Positions 7,940 through 16,559 of a DNA stretch of 64,000 bases are shown here, piece by piece. The notes below the pieces were generated by a model. That model ran no database searches, had not been told where the DNA came from, and saw only the letters and a list, made by a program, of their open reading frames with translations. The position numbers were made by a program, and so were the translations under genes. Numbering within the stretch: position 1 is the stretch's first letter; the number at the start of each line of letters is the position of its first letter. Source of the stretch: UBA6898 sp964463135 (lineage in GTDB: Bacteria; Nitrospirota; Thermodesulfovibrionia; Thermodesulfovibrionales; UBA6898); contig CAYXBA010000014.1 in NCBI GenBank assembly GCA_964463135.1, forward strand, positions 31,312-95,311, written 5' to 3'.

Positions 7940-8943
7940 TATCGCCTCAGCCTCCCAAAATGGTTCATAAAGACAGGGATAGAACTCCCGCCCGGTAATG
8001 TATAGGTCACGACTAACGTCGGGTCCATTGTTGTACCCGTCCTGTCGGCTGAATACGCCTGGAGATATGCCAGCTTGTTTGAGACCCACGCTGGTTCCAC
8101 TCCGGAATTATCGTAGACAGGATCTTTTACCCCGAACCTTGATACTCCTGTCTTGGCAATGGCGGCAATACCGTTCGCGTTGAACGCAAACTGATTCTCC
8201 CCGGTTGGCACCGCCCAACTATCGACGAGGATATTTGCCGAGTATGGCACTGACCCCAACGAATCGAAGTCACCCGACACTACGGCTGTATCAGACGCCG
8301 GAGCAGAGCTGTAAACATTAATGCCGAAATCCCAGTTCGCCGGATCTGCCTTATTTGACGGACTGTAACTCCACAGTGACATTACTGCGGAGGATATGTT
8401 GGCAGACGCCGTAAGTGCCGCTGTGTTGAAAAGCATTATGCTTCTGTAAATTCTGGCCCAAGCGACTGACGAGGCAGACATTATTCCGACAACTATTTCT
8501 AACCCATTATCCACCGCCGTCGATGTCGTCATAGCAACCAGCGTTGCCCAGGTCGAGGTGTTTGAGCAATACATGTAGCCGTCAACCGTCGTAACCTCCA
8601 CTGATGGGTCTGGTCGCGCGGTGAGCGTATCAAAGCCGAGGTTCCAAGCAGGGACGAGAGTATTTGCGATGTAAGCATCCCACTGATGACATAGCCACCA
8701 TATGGGGTAGAAAGCAAAAAACAGGCGCTTCGAGAATTTGTTGTGAGTCCTGAACTCTGCAGAATAGGTGCCATCGCAGTCGTGCCATATGATATGGTCA
8801 GGCATGATACAGACAATTTTCCGTTTGCCGACTGCACTTCTTTTGCCGTTTATGCGCATGGCATATCGTCCAAAAAATGTATTGACGAACCAGAGCAGGA
8901 CAGCCTGATATTTACCAAACCACTCAGCGGAAAACGGTATCAT
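7939..8943 (-). CDS. Phage structural or adhesin protein, DNRLRE-like
   Basis: A 334-residue protein. The first 90 residues are aromatic and basic (FFAFYPIWWLCHQWDAY). The rest is beta-rich with a SSSVAWARIYRSIMLF segment, Asn/Asp/Thr-rich loops and a final YLQAYSADRTGTTMDPTLVVTYT strand. This is the pattern of DNRLRE-type beta-sandwich domains in phage and cell-surface proteins. It overlaps the preceding 35-residue gene by ATGA and the next gene by TAATG, so the three are translated together. Likely exposed on the virion. The assignment is at fold-pattern level only. Confidence 0.5.
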   Translation of the reverse strand: MIPFSAEWFGKYQAVLLWFVNTFFGRYAMRINGKRSAVGKRKIVCIMPDHIIWHDCDGTYSAEFRTHNKFSKRLFFAFYPIWWLCHQWDAYIANTLVPAWNLGFDTLTARPDPSVEVTTVDGYMYCSNTSTWATLVAMTTSTAVDNGLEIVVGIMSASSVAWARIYRSIMLFNTAALTASANISSAVMSLWSYSPSNKADPANWDFGINVYSSAPASDTAVVSGDFDSLGSVPYSANILVDSWAVPTGENQFAFNANGIAAIAKTGVSRFGVKDPVYDNSGVEPAWVSNKLAYLQAYSADRTGTTMDPTLVVTYTLPGGSSIPVFMNHFGRLRR

Positions 8944-9047
8944 TTCTGCTTAGCCCCCTTGTGGTCAAGGCTATCAGTGCCCGCTTTTTTCGCTTTGTCT
9001 TTGACCTGTTTGTCCAGGTAGGCGTATATGTCGTTTTTATTTGCCAT
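8940..9047 (-). CDS. Small Lys-rich protein
   Basis: A 35-residue protein (MANKNDIYAYLDKQVKDKAK) whose stop overlaps the next ATG (ATGA) and whose start overlaps the end of the upstream gene by 11 bp. It is fully packed in the translation chain, which supports it. No domain is recognised. It may be a short coiled-coil or only a coupling peptide. Confidence 0.55.
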   Translation of the reverse strand: MANKNDIYAYLDKQVKDKAKKAGTDSLDHKGAKQK

Positions 9048-9249
9048 AGTCTTTATTGAGATCAATTGCCTCACCAGCCGGGAAAAAATAGGACCGATCC
9101 TCGATGATTGAAGCCCGCACGAATTGGCTATCTATTGCACCGGTCATAGCATTCGGCACTGCCTGTAAACTCCCTTCGTAATAACGGACGACAACCGTCG
9201 TGCCGTCCTGCCGCTCGGTCATCTGCAATATTTTGTAATCAATGCTCAC
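9037..9249 (-). CDS. Small phage protein, unknown
   Basis: A 70-residue protein (MSIDYKILQMTERQDGTTVV) with beta-strand character (VVVRYYEGSLQAVPNAM). It ends in a run that overlaps the next small gene. It lies after the major capsid region among structural genes; a capsid or virion accessory role is possible. I recognise no family. Confidence 0.55.
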   Translation of the reverse strand: MSIDYKILQMTERQDGTTVVVRYYEGSLQAVPNAMTGAIDSQFVRASIIEDRSYFFPAGEAIDLNKDYGK

Positions 9250-9303
9250 AGTTAAAATTCACCCTATGGCTGCTCATCAGATCCGAAGCGCCGCCTCCGG
9301 ATG

Positions 9304-9362
9304 ACTATCCCGCGCACTGCGGGATAGTTTCGCTCGTAGGGGAGGGGTTAACCCCGCCCCTA
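9304..9362. repeat. Two adjacent hairpin repeats at the gene end
   Basis: ACTATCCCGC-GCACT-GCGGGATAGT (9304-9328) is a perfect 10-bp stem. TAGGGGAGGGGTTAACCCCGCCCCTA (9337-9362) is a nearly perfect palindrome of the TAGGGGC family. The TAG stop of the leftward gene 9360-9812 lies inside this palindrome. The first stem may end transcription, though there is no T-run. Confidence 0.6.
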
Positions 9363-9812
9363 ATTCGTTCGTCTGATCGTCAGCAAAACAGTCGTGTCCG
9401 TCAGGCTCGGCGTGGTGCCGCCGAGAGTCAGTACAATGCTTACGGTCGCTTCGTCTGCTATTGATGTATCCGATATCGTGCCTTCATAGAGCGTGTCCTG
9501 AGCCGCCAGAGATATGGCTGCTGACAGTATCGAGGATGCACCTTCAAGCACATCAACAGTCTGGGTCTCGTTGCCGCTGGATGTGTCAATTACCCTCGAA
9601 TACGCTGATACCCCGATCGGCACAGCCTTAAAGGGAAGCTTGATCTTCACCGGGGTTACGGTCGCGGTGATCGCGCCGGGGAAATGGAACGGTATCACCT
9701 GAATCCCGGTGACCGTCTCAGAATAATTCGTGGTCGCTGCCGATGCCAAAACCGGCATACAGCAGAGGGCCACGAGTGCGAATACGATCAAGACAGCTTT
9801 GATTCTCTGCAT
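9360..9812 (-). CDS. Secreted-type phage protein next to capsid gene
   Basis: About 150 residues with a clear signal peptide (MQRIKAVLIVFALVALCC, cut after ASA). An all-beta body follows: IPFHFPGAITATVTPVKIKL and VSIVLTLGGTTPSLTDTTVL. The start at 9812 follows GAGGAGGAACAT, a strong ribosome site. In tailed phages the gene after the major capsid is often a head decoration protein, and this beta-rich small protein fits. The signal peptide would send it out of the cytoplasm, where heads do not assemble. Its stop codon is supplied by a palindromic repeat. Confidence 0.55.
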   Translation of the reverse strand: MQRIKAVLIVFALVALCCMPVLASAATTNYSETVTGIQVIPFHFPGAITATVTPVKIKLPFKAVPIGVSAYSRVIDTSSGNETQTVDVLEGASSILSAAISLAAQDTLYEGTISDTSIADEATVSIVLTLGGTTPSLTDTTVLLTIRRTN

Positions 9813-9832
9813 ATGTTCCTCCTCATAATATT

Positions 9833-9905
9833 GTTGGTGGGCGGTCACAAAGGACCGCCCCCTGCATTGCCCCCTCCTTTCTCCCCTTAGATAGGGGAGA
9901 ACAGA
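9833..9905. repeat. Intergenic palindromic repeats
   Basis: GGGCGGTCACAAAGGACCGCCC (9839-9860) and a TCTCCCC..GGGGAGA unit (about 9877-9901) fill the gap between the capsid gene and the secreted protein gene. Both are of types found elsewhere in the window. The second could act as a weak terminator or RNA processing site. Confidence 0.5.
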
Positions 9906-9915
9906 GGGTCGGTTA

Positions 9916-12150
9916 TTACGCTACGATCGAGCCGTCAGCCCCGCGGTAGTCTGTCACTGCTCCGCCGTAGATGTGCCGGATCTTCGTGGTCAACTTGTCA
10001 TTGCTGAACATGGAGCCGACATTCGGCATATCCTGGATAAAGAGCTCAGGCTCCTCCTTGCCGTCGAGGAATCCGATCTCGATGGTAGGAACATCCTCCT
10101 TGGCAGCCATCAGGAACCAGTTGTTCGCGTCGGTCCAGATCGGCACCACGATCACTTCCATATTCAGTGTCCTGGTAAAGTCCGGAGCGGTCGGCGTGAA
10201 CTGGCCGGGAACGACAACAAGATCATGCGCAGTCTTGTCGAGATCAACAGCCACGATAAGCCACTTGGGCGGTATGCCGATGACCTCGCTCGAACCTGCC
10301 TCTGTCTGCTTCAGCATCGCCTGCCTGCGGGCAGTGAGACTCGTGGCGTCCAGCGCAGCGGAACCAAGGTTCGCATGGTCCGCATGGAACAGGGCCTTTG
10401 AGTCGTAGATGGTCGGGTTCGCAGAGAGGAATGCGAAGACAAACTTGTACAGGGTCCTCTTTGCTGCACGGGAGAGCTTGATCGGGATCTTCCTGATCGC
10501 GCCGGCATCATCGCTCTTGATCATTTCGATGGTCAGATCTTCAGTGCCGCCTTTCTTGCCTGCTGCATAGGTCGCCTCTTCATCACCCGGCGATCCTAAT
10601 GCGGTATATGCGCCGCCCTGTGCAACGGTCGGCAGATCTCCATACCCGCCCATCCGAGTCCTGTGCTGCGTGCGGAAGTCGTTAAGCGGCACAATGTCCG
10701 CGATCTTCTTCCAGTCGTCCAGACCAGGGAGGTTATAGTCCCGCAGCATGGCGCGTGCAACCGAGTCGCCGAAGATCTCCGCCCATGAGGTTGTCTCAAG
10801 GGAGGCGGTAAGCCTGCGTGCTGCCTTCAGGTGGCCTGTCACGAGGTCGTCACCGGTAATATGCACATACGCAGCCTTGAAGCTGTGCACCTTGCCTGCA
10901 AAGAAATCATCCAGCATAGCAGCACGGGCCTGGATATCCGCCTGCACGATTCTGATATCTCCGGTCCCTGTCACCAGGCTTGAGCCGGTGAGCTTTTCGA
11001 GCATCTCCTTCTCTGCCTTGATCGCTGCCTGCAGGTCCGTGAGCTCAAAGATCTTGCCGGTGTATGCTGCAGTCAGCTTATCCGTGATTGCTGCGGGGAG
11101 ACCGCTGCCGGAAAGCTCTGAGCTCAGGGTCGTTCCGCAAGCCACCAGCCTTGCCTGATCGAGCAGTTTCTGTACATCTGCAAATACCTCTGCGCCCTTG
11201 TCGTCGTGCTTCATCGCTGCCACCAGCTTCTCAATATCGGTTGCCTGAGTGCTGGGCATCGCTGCCGCCATCAACTGACTGATCTCTGCGTCTGTTACGT
11301 CGTCGCCTTTTGCAAGCAAGGCATCTATCCTGCCTGCAAGGTCTGGCCGCTGTGACTTCAGAGCGGCCAACAGTCTTTTGTTCATGCTGTCCTCCTTGTG
11401 GCCTGGTCCATTACTTAAATAATGGGCTGCGGCCATCCTCATAAACTTACCGCCGCCAATGGCGTCGTATACCACATCTATCCCGTCAACTTTTACGATC
11501 TGCGCTACACGCGCGGGAGATCCCGCGCCTTTGATCGTCTTGCCCTGAACGTCGTGTGATAAGCCGATCAGGTCTTTCTGTCCGGCTTTACCGATCATGC
11601 CCTGTTCAAAAGCGTCTGTGACCATGTCCCGGAACCAGGCCGCTGATTTCAGGATCGTCAGCTTGCCCTCCAATCCGATTGCGTTCGGCGTTACATCGGA
11701 GACCCTGCCAATAATGTCACCAACCGGTTTGCCAAAGGGATGCTTGCCTGCCGTATGCTGGGCCTCTGTAAGGAGAAACACAGGGGAGCCCTCATAAAGT
11801 GAAGCTGCGGCATGAATAACATCGAGCGGATAATCGAACCGGCCCTGATCGTCCGGACCAGCCTTGATGAGCTGGACCTGCCACTTGTACCCGCTCGGCT
11901 CTCCGGCGTCTGCAGATGCAGCTCCGGTAATGCTCATTGCAGCCTGAGCAGTGACCGGCACATATTCTCTCTGTACAGCAATCGGCTCCTTGATAGTGAT
12001 GGTGTCTGCATCGTCTATCGTGTAGTCCACCCTGCAGTAGCCACCGCTGTTCTGTTCGCAGATCACATGGTCCTCATACAGCTCCAGGATGTACATGGAG
12101 GACAATAACTGGATGAGCTTTGCCCTGAGCTGCTCGTAAGAAAGTTTCAT
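9916..12150 (-). CDS. Fused prohead protease and major capsid protein
   Basis: 744 residues in one uninterrupted frame. Residues about 1-250 resemble a phage maturation protease (SLYEGSPVFLLTEAQHTAGK, then a turn-rich VGDIIGRVSD segment). A linker with helices follows (LLAALKSQRPDLAGRIDALL). Residues about 430-744 resemble a gpT/HK97-type major capsid protein: RTRMGGYGDLPTVAQGGAYT, ALFHADHANLGS and LNMEVIVVPIWTDANNWFLM. The normal arrangement in Mu/B3 phages is two genes, often with a scaffold inside the protease gene. The start at 12150 overlaps the upstream gene and uses GGGAAA of a hexamer repeat as ribosome site. Cleavage between the domains is expected on maturation. Confidence 0.8.
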   Translation of the reverse strand: MKLSYEQLRAKLIQLLSSMYILELYEDHVICEQNSGGYCRVDYTIDDADTITIKEPIAVQREYVPVTAQAAMSITGAASADAGEPSGYKWQVQLIKAGPDDQGRFDYPLDVIHAAASLYEGSPVFLLTEAQHTAGKHPFGKPVGDIIGRVSDVTPNAIGLEGKLTILKSAAWFRDMVTDAFEQGMIGKAGQKDLIGLSHDVQGKTIKGAGSPARVAQIVKVDGIDVVYDAIGGGKFMRMAAAHYLSNGPGHKEDSMNKRLLAALKSQRPDLAGRIDALLAKGDDVTDAEISQLMAAAMPSTQATDIEKLVAAMKHDDKGAEVFADVQKLLDQARLVACGTTLSSELSGSGLPAAITDKLTAAYTGKIFELTDLQAAIKAEKEMLEKLTGSSLVTGTGDIRIVQADIQARAAMLDDFFAGKVHSFKAAYVHITGDDLVTGHLKAARRLTASLETTSWAEIFGDSVARAMLRDYNLPGLDDWKKIADIVPLNDFRTQHRTRMGGYGDLPTVAQGGAYTALGSPGDEEATYAAGKKGGTEDLTIEMIKSDDAGAIRKIPIKLSRAAKRTLYKFVFAFLSANPTIYDSKALFHADHANLGSAALDATSLTARRQAMLKQTEAGSSEVIGIPPKWLIVAVDLDKTAHDLVVVPGQFTPTAPDFTRTLNMEVIVVPIWTDANNWFLMAAKEDVPTIEIGFLDGKEEPELFIQDMPNVGSMFSNDKLTTKIRHIYGGAVTDYRGADGSIVA

Positions 12151-12407
12151 TTCCCTTTCCCTTTCCCTTTCCCTTCTTCATCGTCTTTCTCAACCGTGAT
12201 CTTCTGCCCATCCTTGGTCACGATCACCACAGCGCTGCCCGTGTCTTTCCAGGACAGCACATCATCTGCCGCCAGGGGACGTTCGACCGGTGTGAATTTC
12301 TTCACCTTCCTGCCTTCCTTTTCTACCAGCTCCACTGTCGAGGTCCGGAACTTCAACCCTTTCAGCAACTTCGAATCGATCTCTTTCTTTTCTTCAGCCA
12401 TTGTCAT
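12147..12407 (-). CDS. Small protein with hexamer-repeat tail
   Basis: An 86-residue polar protein (MTMAEEKKEIDSKLLKGLKF). It ends EEGKGKGKGK because a GGGAAA tandem repeat encodes its end. It overlaps the capsid start. Its central part (VLSWKDTGSAVVIVTKDGQKI) looks like a small beta domain. The function is unknown; position suggests a head-assembly accessory protein. Confidence 0.55.
   Translation of the reverse strand: MTMAEEKKEIDSKLLKGLKFRTSTVELVEKEGRKVKKFTPVERPLAADDVLSWKDTGSAVVIVTKDGQKITVEKDDEEGKGKGKGK
12150..12173. repeat. Hexamer microsatellite (GGGAAA)4
   Basis: Four copies of TTTCCC (plus strand) lie at the junction of two genes. They encode the Gly-Lys tail and also provide the purine-rich ribosome site of the capsid gene. 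Gain or loss of one unit changes two residues and the spacing, with no frameshift. Confidence 0.7.
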
Positions 12408-12464
12408 TACTCCTTCTTTCGCTATTTTCTAATCCGCCCAACGGGCGAGAAATGGGACATGGTC

Positions 12465-13241
12465 TCAACCACAGTTGATCACCTCTTCGATCGGTGCAGC
12501 CGGGTCGCGCGGGAACATCATCGGAATGCCGCCGACAATGAACGGCTTGTTATAGGCCACATGCTGGTTATGTGCTGCCTCATGGCTGGGCCGTGCTTCT
12601 TTCGGGTTGCCTGCATGCTTCCACTGCTTGCCGAACCCCTCAACCTGCTCACCGGCCTGGTCCATACGGAGCTGCGTTGCCTGACTGAAGACGCGGCCCA
12701 TCTCCGTCTTGGTGATCGCCTCGGCCCTGGCAGCTACAGAAGTGAAGATGCCTCTGTCTTTGCCGAGCGCCTTGCCGATGGCAGCAGCGACCTCCTGCGG
12801 GGTCTTTCCTCCGAGCACGCCGAGTGTCAACTCTCCCTTGAGCTTCTGCCAGAGATCTGAGCCGAGCCCCTCAATCTTATGAAAGGCAAAATCCTTGAGT
12901 GTATCGAGCACGGATGTGCCGATGCTGAACCCGCCCATCGAGATTCCGGCCATGGCAAGAGGACCATCCACCATCATCACCCCGTAATCGGCTGAGGTTT
13001 TGAGCAAACCTCCCATCTCGGCCTTGGCCTGTGAATCAAAACTGGAGATCTGGGTTTCAAGACTGTTCAGCATCTTTTTGAGATGGTATGAATCCCACGA
13101 TCCGAGTGCTGCCTTACCGAGATCTCCGATCACCTGAGTCTGGACCTCACGAAGCAGGGCAAGCATGGTATCGATTCCGGAGCTGATTCCGGCCTCTTTT
13201 TCCTTCAGAATGCGTTTTATGGCTGCATTGACGGTCGGCAT
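12465..13241 (-). CDS. Mu protein F-like minor head protein
   Basis: A 258-residue, mostly helical protein. The C-terminal region TEMGRVFSQATQLRMDQA, followed by WKHAGNPKEARPSHEAAHN and a final PFIVGG..MMFPRDP, is the signature of the phage Mu F-like / SPP1 gp7 head morphogenesis domain (K..W....D...R..H....G....). It follows the portal gene, as in Mu-like phages. It is thought to sit inside the procapsid near the portal. The ATG has TGAGGCC just before it. Confidence 0.8.
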   Translation of the reverse strand: MPTVNAAIKRILKEKEAGISSGIDTMLALLREVQTQVIGDLGKAALGSWDSYHLKKMLNSLETQISSFDSQAKAEMGGLLKTSADYGVMMVDGPLAMAGISMGGFSIGTSVLDTLKDFAFHKIEGLGSDLWQKLKGELTLGVLGGKTPQEVAAAIGKALGKDRGIFTSVAARAEAITKTEMGRVFSQATQLRMDQAGEQVEGFGKQWKHAGNPKEARPSHEAAHNQHVAYNKPFIVGGIPMMFPRDPAAPIEEVINCG

Positions 13242-13410
13242 GGCCTCAGCAATTACCCTTATTCGGATTTATAAACCGGATTCTGAGCGAAAACTCTCCT
13301 GCCTGCCGCTCTTTGCTCGCGGCGGTCGGCTGAAAATCGATTGTAGGGCAAATGGCTAAAACCCGTAATGCCAATATTTCCCCTGTCTGTTGCGATTTAC
13401 GATTCACGAT
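13242..13410. other. Intergenic gap in the late operon
   Basis: No convincing gene was seen in 169 bp between portal stop and protein F start. It holds direct repeats (GATTTACGATTCACGATTTACG at 13393-13414) and a GCTCGCGGCGG stretch. It may be a spacer or an eroded small gene. Confidence 0.4.
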
Positions 13411-14826
13411 TTACGCCTCACGTCCTTTTTCTTTCTTCAGATAATCTTCGTATGCCTTCTTTATCTCCTCGTCATCGAGGTTCTCACTGATCGCATCCAC
13501 GTCCAGCTCATACCCGATCATCGAGAGGCAGAAGGCCCAGATCTTCACCGCATTGTCCCGGTCTATCCAGCCGTTCACCTCTGCGGATACCAGAGACGTT
13601 GTGAGCGCCTGTATCGCTGCAGAGAATTTGGTGATGTCCTTTGACGCCAGCTCAGGAGTGATCAGCTTGTACCCGCGCTTATCCTCTGCAACGCCTTTGA
13701 GCATGCCGTGAGTTTCTGCTTCTCTCAGCACATCGTCCAGCACAGAGCAGACAATAAAGATCACCAGCTTCTGCCGCGAGGAGAGCATCTTCATGGTAGG
13801 TGTGCCCATCTCGGCTGCGGTCGCACGGTTCACATCACCGCCACCGCCATACCAATGTTCAGGCAGGGACTTGTTGCCGAGGATATGGTTTCTGAAAAGC
13901 TGTGCCCCGGCTGCTGCATCGATAGATTTCAGGTCCGGAGTTGAAGGGGTAACCTTCACCTTCTCGTTATGGCCGAACACGGACCCGCTTTTCTTTGTGA
14001 ATGTTTTGACCTGCTCTGCGATCGTCGCAGGGGAACCGCCTTCAACCAGCATGTCCCACACGAATGTGTTCAGCATGGGCCATTTGTCCGCATAGTCGAA
14101 GAGGAACTGCTCATACGCATCGAGCCAGTCAGCTACCACAAACAGATCTGATGTGCCGCGAGGATCGTTCGTGACATTGTTGATCGCAGAGAAGTAGCAG
14201 GCATACTGGCAGTTGTCCCTCCAGGACCGGGCAGACGGAGAGAGAAATTCTTCTGCGTCCGGGTGCAGCACTGCCTTATATTTCCTGCCGTCCGTAAAGT
14301 TAACGCCCCGTGTGACCACACCGATAACCATCTTGCAGTTCTCCGGATCGGTGACCACTGTCTTGATGTTGGCCGGATCCACATAGCCCAGCGCAACAGT
14401 GCCGGTGTAGTCGCCGACGAACTTGGGCCAGCACTGTTCACCGTAGATGCCTAATTCGCGGACATGCTTTTCGAGGTAGATGTTGAGATTGTTCAGAGGA
14501 TGGTCCCAGAACTTATTCAGGATCTCCTTGACTGTTTCATCTTCCGCCTCGATCCTGAACCCTTCGCCCACGACAAAGCCTGTCATGATCTCTATGATCC
14601 AGTTGCCAAGCGGATTGGTCTTCCAGAGCCAGTAGGCGATCTGGATCATCCTGTCCTGGTTCATGCCTGGCAGCGTCCTGGTAGAATCACCGGTAAGCTT
14701 GCGATATCCTTCCTCTTCAAGACTTTCGGAAGCCGAAGCGGCCTGCATCTTTATCTGTTCCTTTACCTTGGCGTCAATAGCGTCCCCAAAGAAGGCTGTA
14801 ACTAAACGTTCAGTGATCGTCTTCAT
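13411..14826 (-). CDS. Phage portal protein
   Basis: About 471 residues. It starts at 14826 with ATGA overlap of the terminase stop. Portal-type features are YWLWKTNPLGNWIIEIMTG near residue 50, a long helical stem region, GYVDPANIKTVVTDPENCK in the crown/wing, and NHILGNKSLPEHWYGGGGDV towards the C-terminus. It forms the dodecameric ring through which DNA enters the head. The gene order terminase-portal-F-protease/capsid supports this. Confidence 0.85.
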   Translation of the reverse strand: MKTITERLVTAFFGDAIDAKVKEQIKMQAASASESLEEEGYRKLTGDSTRTLPGMNQDRMIQIAYWLWKTNPLGNWIIEIMTGFVVGEGFRIEAEDETVKEILNKFWDHPLNNLNIYLEKHVRELGIYGEQCWPKFVGDYTGTVALGYVDPANIKTVVTDPENCKMVIGVVTRGVNFTDGRKYKAVLHPDAEEFLSPSARSWRDNCQYACYFSAINNVTNDPRGTSDLFVVADWLDAYEQFLFDYADKWPMLNTFVWDMLVEGGSPATIAEQVKTFTKKSGSVFGHNEKVKVTPSTPDLKSIDAAAGAQLFRNHILGNKSLPEHWYGGGGDVNRATAAEMGTPTMKMLSSRQKLVIFIVCSVLDDVLREAETHGMLKGVAEDKRGYKLITPELASKDITKFSAAIQALTTSLVSAEVNGWIDRDNAVKIWAFCLSMIGYELDVDAISENLDDEEIKKAYEDYLKKEKGREA

Positions 14827-16520
14827 GCTGCGCGCCCCCTTATTCTGCCCATTACCCTGCCGCCAGATATCCTGCCCTTGCGCTCTGCATGGTAATCTCC
14901 CTGCTCTGTCTCGCTGCCTGCAGACGCTGCCTGCACCAGTCCGGATTCGCAAAGTCCCAGCAGCATCTCAAGCGCGTCCGGTCCGTCATCGTGTCCGCCG
15001 CGTCCCTTTGGCCTGTAGTAGATGAGATATTGCTTCAGCTTGCGCATTCCGGGGTCCCCGGCCTTGAACCTGATCCAGCCGTTTTTAATCCAGGGCTGCA
15101 GACGGACGATCCGGAGGTCCTTGTCTGTGTTCGGGATATACCCATCCTCAATGTTGATGGTCTGGCCCGAGTCATGCGCAAACTGCTCGAACGAGTTTTT
15201 GAAGAACTCCTGAAACTGCACGGTCTCCATGCGGAGCTTGTCAAACGGATCGTGCTTATGATGTTCGAGGATATCCGTCATGATCCGGTCAGGCTGCCGC
15301 TTCTCGATGTCAGCAATATCGAGGTAGAGAACATTGCCCTTCATCCTGCCGCCCAGGATCGCCGAGGGGTCGCTGCGTTTGTTCTTCTTGCCGAGCGACG
15401 GATCCACAGACCCGGCATGCAGCACACCGGTGAGATCCACATCGCCGTCCTCCCAGTCCACAAACCATTCCTCAAGGAATACCTGGTCTTCCGGATTGAG
15501 CGGTTCATTCTGTTTTTCGCTGTCGAATGCAGCAGGGCCATCAGTAGTCCTCATCTTCATCAGGAAGTAATAGTCTTCCTGCTCAGGCCAGAGCACCTCA
15601 GTGCCTGCGAGCATCTTTACCTTGTTCTGATCAAAGAATGCATCGGCCCTTGATTCAGCCTCAGCCTTGCCCACAGAGATGTCCCGGAATATGCCTTCCC
15701 ACTGGTCCCACAGTTTGGACTGCGAGAATTTCAAGACAGCCTTGAACTTGTGCCCCTTCCAACCTGGACGTTCAAGCAGATCAGACAGGAGGGCCTCTGC
15801 ATGCAGAATGGTCCCGACAACGATATAGACTGTATATTTCGCACCGATCTTCATCAGCGCCTTAAAGAACCAGTTGGAGAGTTTCTTGCGCTGATCAGGA
15901 GATTCAACCGATTCGTCGTTTTCAAGATCATCGCCAACAACAAGATCGGGACGCCTGCTGCCGTGCCTCAGACCTCTGAGCTTCTGGCCTGCGCCCACGC
16001 CCTGGATCTTTACGCCGTTGCGCAGCACGATAGTATCTGACTGCCAGATAGGACCCTCACCACAAATGCCGGGGAAATCCTGCTTCAGCCGTTCATTGCT
16101 TTCGAGCTCTGCCTTGATCGCCTGCACAAAGCTTTCAGACTGTGACAACGTCTCAGAGACTATCAGCGTATACGTGCGCTTTTTGTAGACTGCGCACCAG
16201 AGCGGCAGTATGAATGTGCCCCAGGTGGATTTAGCATTGCCTCTGGGCGCTGCATTGGCCTCTTTGTCTCCCTCTCCAGTCTTGACCGCCCGCTCTACCA
16301 TCTCCGGATACCGGGAGCAGAAATATTTATGAAGCTTGGAGCTGGGCGAGGAGATGTAATGAGGGAAATAGGTCCTGCCGAAATACTCCATATCCTGTTC
16401 GGCCCGTGCAATCCGCGTCTTCTGCGCCTTCTTGTCGTCAGGGAACGGCTTCGCAGCAGACTGGATAATGCCCCGCAGGGCCTCCATCTCCTTGTTGAAT
16501 TTCTTTTCAGATATTTTCAT
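14823..16520 (-). CDS. Phage terminase large subunit
   Basis: About 565 residues. The ATPase part has a Walker A-like APRGNAKST near residue 91-99, a Walker B DLVVGDD near 192-198, and a VVGTILH coupling motif. The nuclease part shows GSVDPSLGKKNKRSDPSAIL and the final GRGGHDDGPDAL metal-binding Asp residues. It packages phage DNA; in transposable phages this is a headful packaging of DNA inserted in host sequence. The ATG at 16520 was chosen; a TTG at 16538 is an alternative, and the junction was altered by a palindromic repeat. Confidence 0.88.
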   Translation of the reverse strand: MKISEKKFNKEMEALRGIIQSAAKPFPDDKKAQKTRIARAEQDMEYFGRTYFPHYISSPSSKLHKYFCSRYPEMVERAVKTGEGDKEANAAPRGNAKSTWGTFILPLWCAVYKKRTYTLIVSETLSQSESFVQAIKAELESNERLKQDFPGICGEGPIWQSDTIVLRNGVKIQGVGAGQKLRGLRHGSRRPDLVVGDDLENDESVESPDQRKKLSNWFFKALMKIGAKYTVYIVVGTILHAEALLSDLLERPGWKGHKFKAVLKFSQSKLWDQWEGIFRDISVGKAEAESRADAFFDQNKVKMLAGTEVLWPEQEDYYFLMKMRTTDGPAAFDSEKQNEPLNPEDQVFLEEWFVDWEDGDVDLTGVLHAGSVDPSLGKKNKRSDPSAILGGRMKGNVLYLDIADIEKRQPDRIMTDILEHHKHDPFDKLRMETVQFQEFFKNSFEQFAHDSGQTINIEDGYIPNTDKDLRIVRLQPWIKNGWIRFKAGDPGMRKLKQYLIYYRPKGRGGHDDGPDALEMLLGLCESGLVQAASAGSETEQGDYHAERKGRISGGRVMGRIRGRAA

Positions 16521-16528
16521 ATAGTTAT

Positions 16529-16559
16529 GTAGGGGCAATCCCTATGTGGTTGCCCTGTA
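16529..16559. repeat. Palindromic TAGGGGC repeat at the terminase junction
   Basis: GTAGGGGCAATCCCTATGTG followed by GTTGCCCTGTA is an imperfect inverted repeat of the TAGGGGC family. It supplies the TAG stop and last codons of the upstream gene and lies over the start region of the large terminase. This suggests insertion exactly between two translated genes. Confidence 0.65.
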
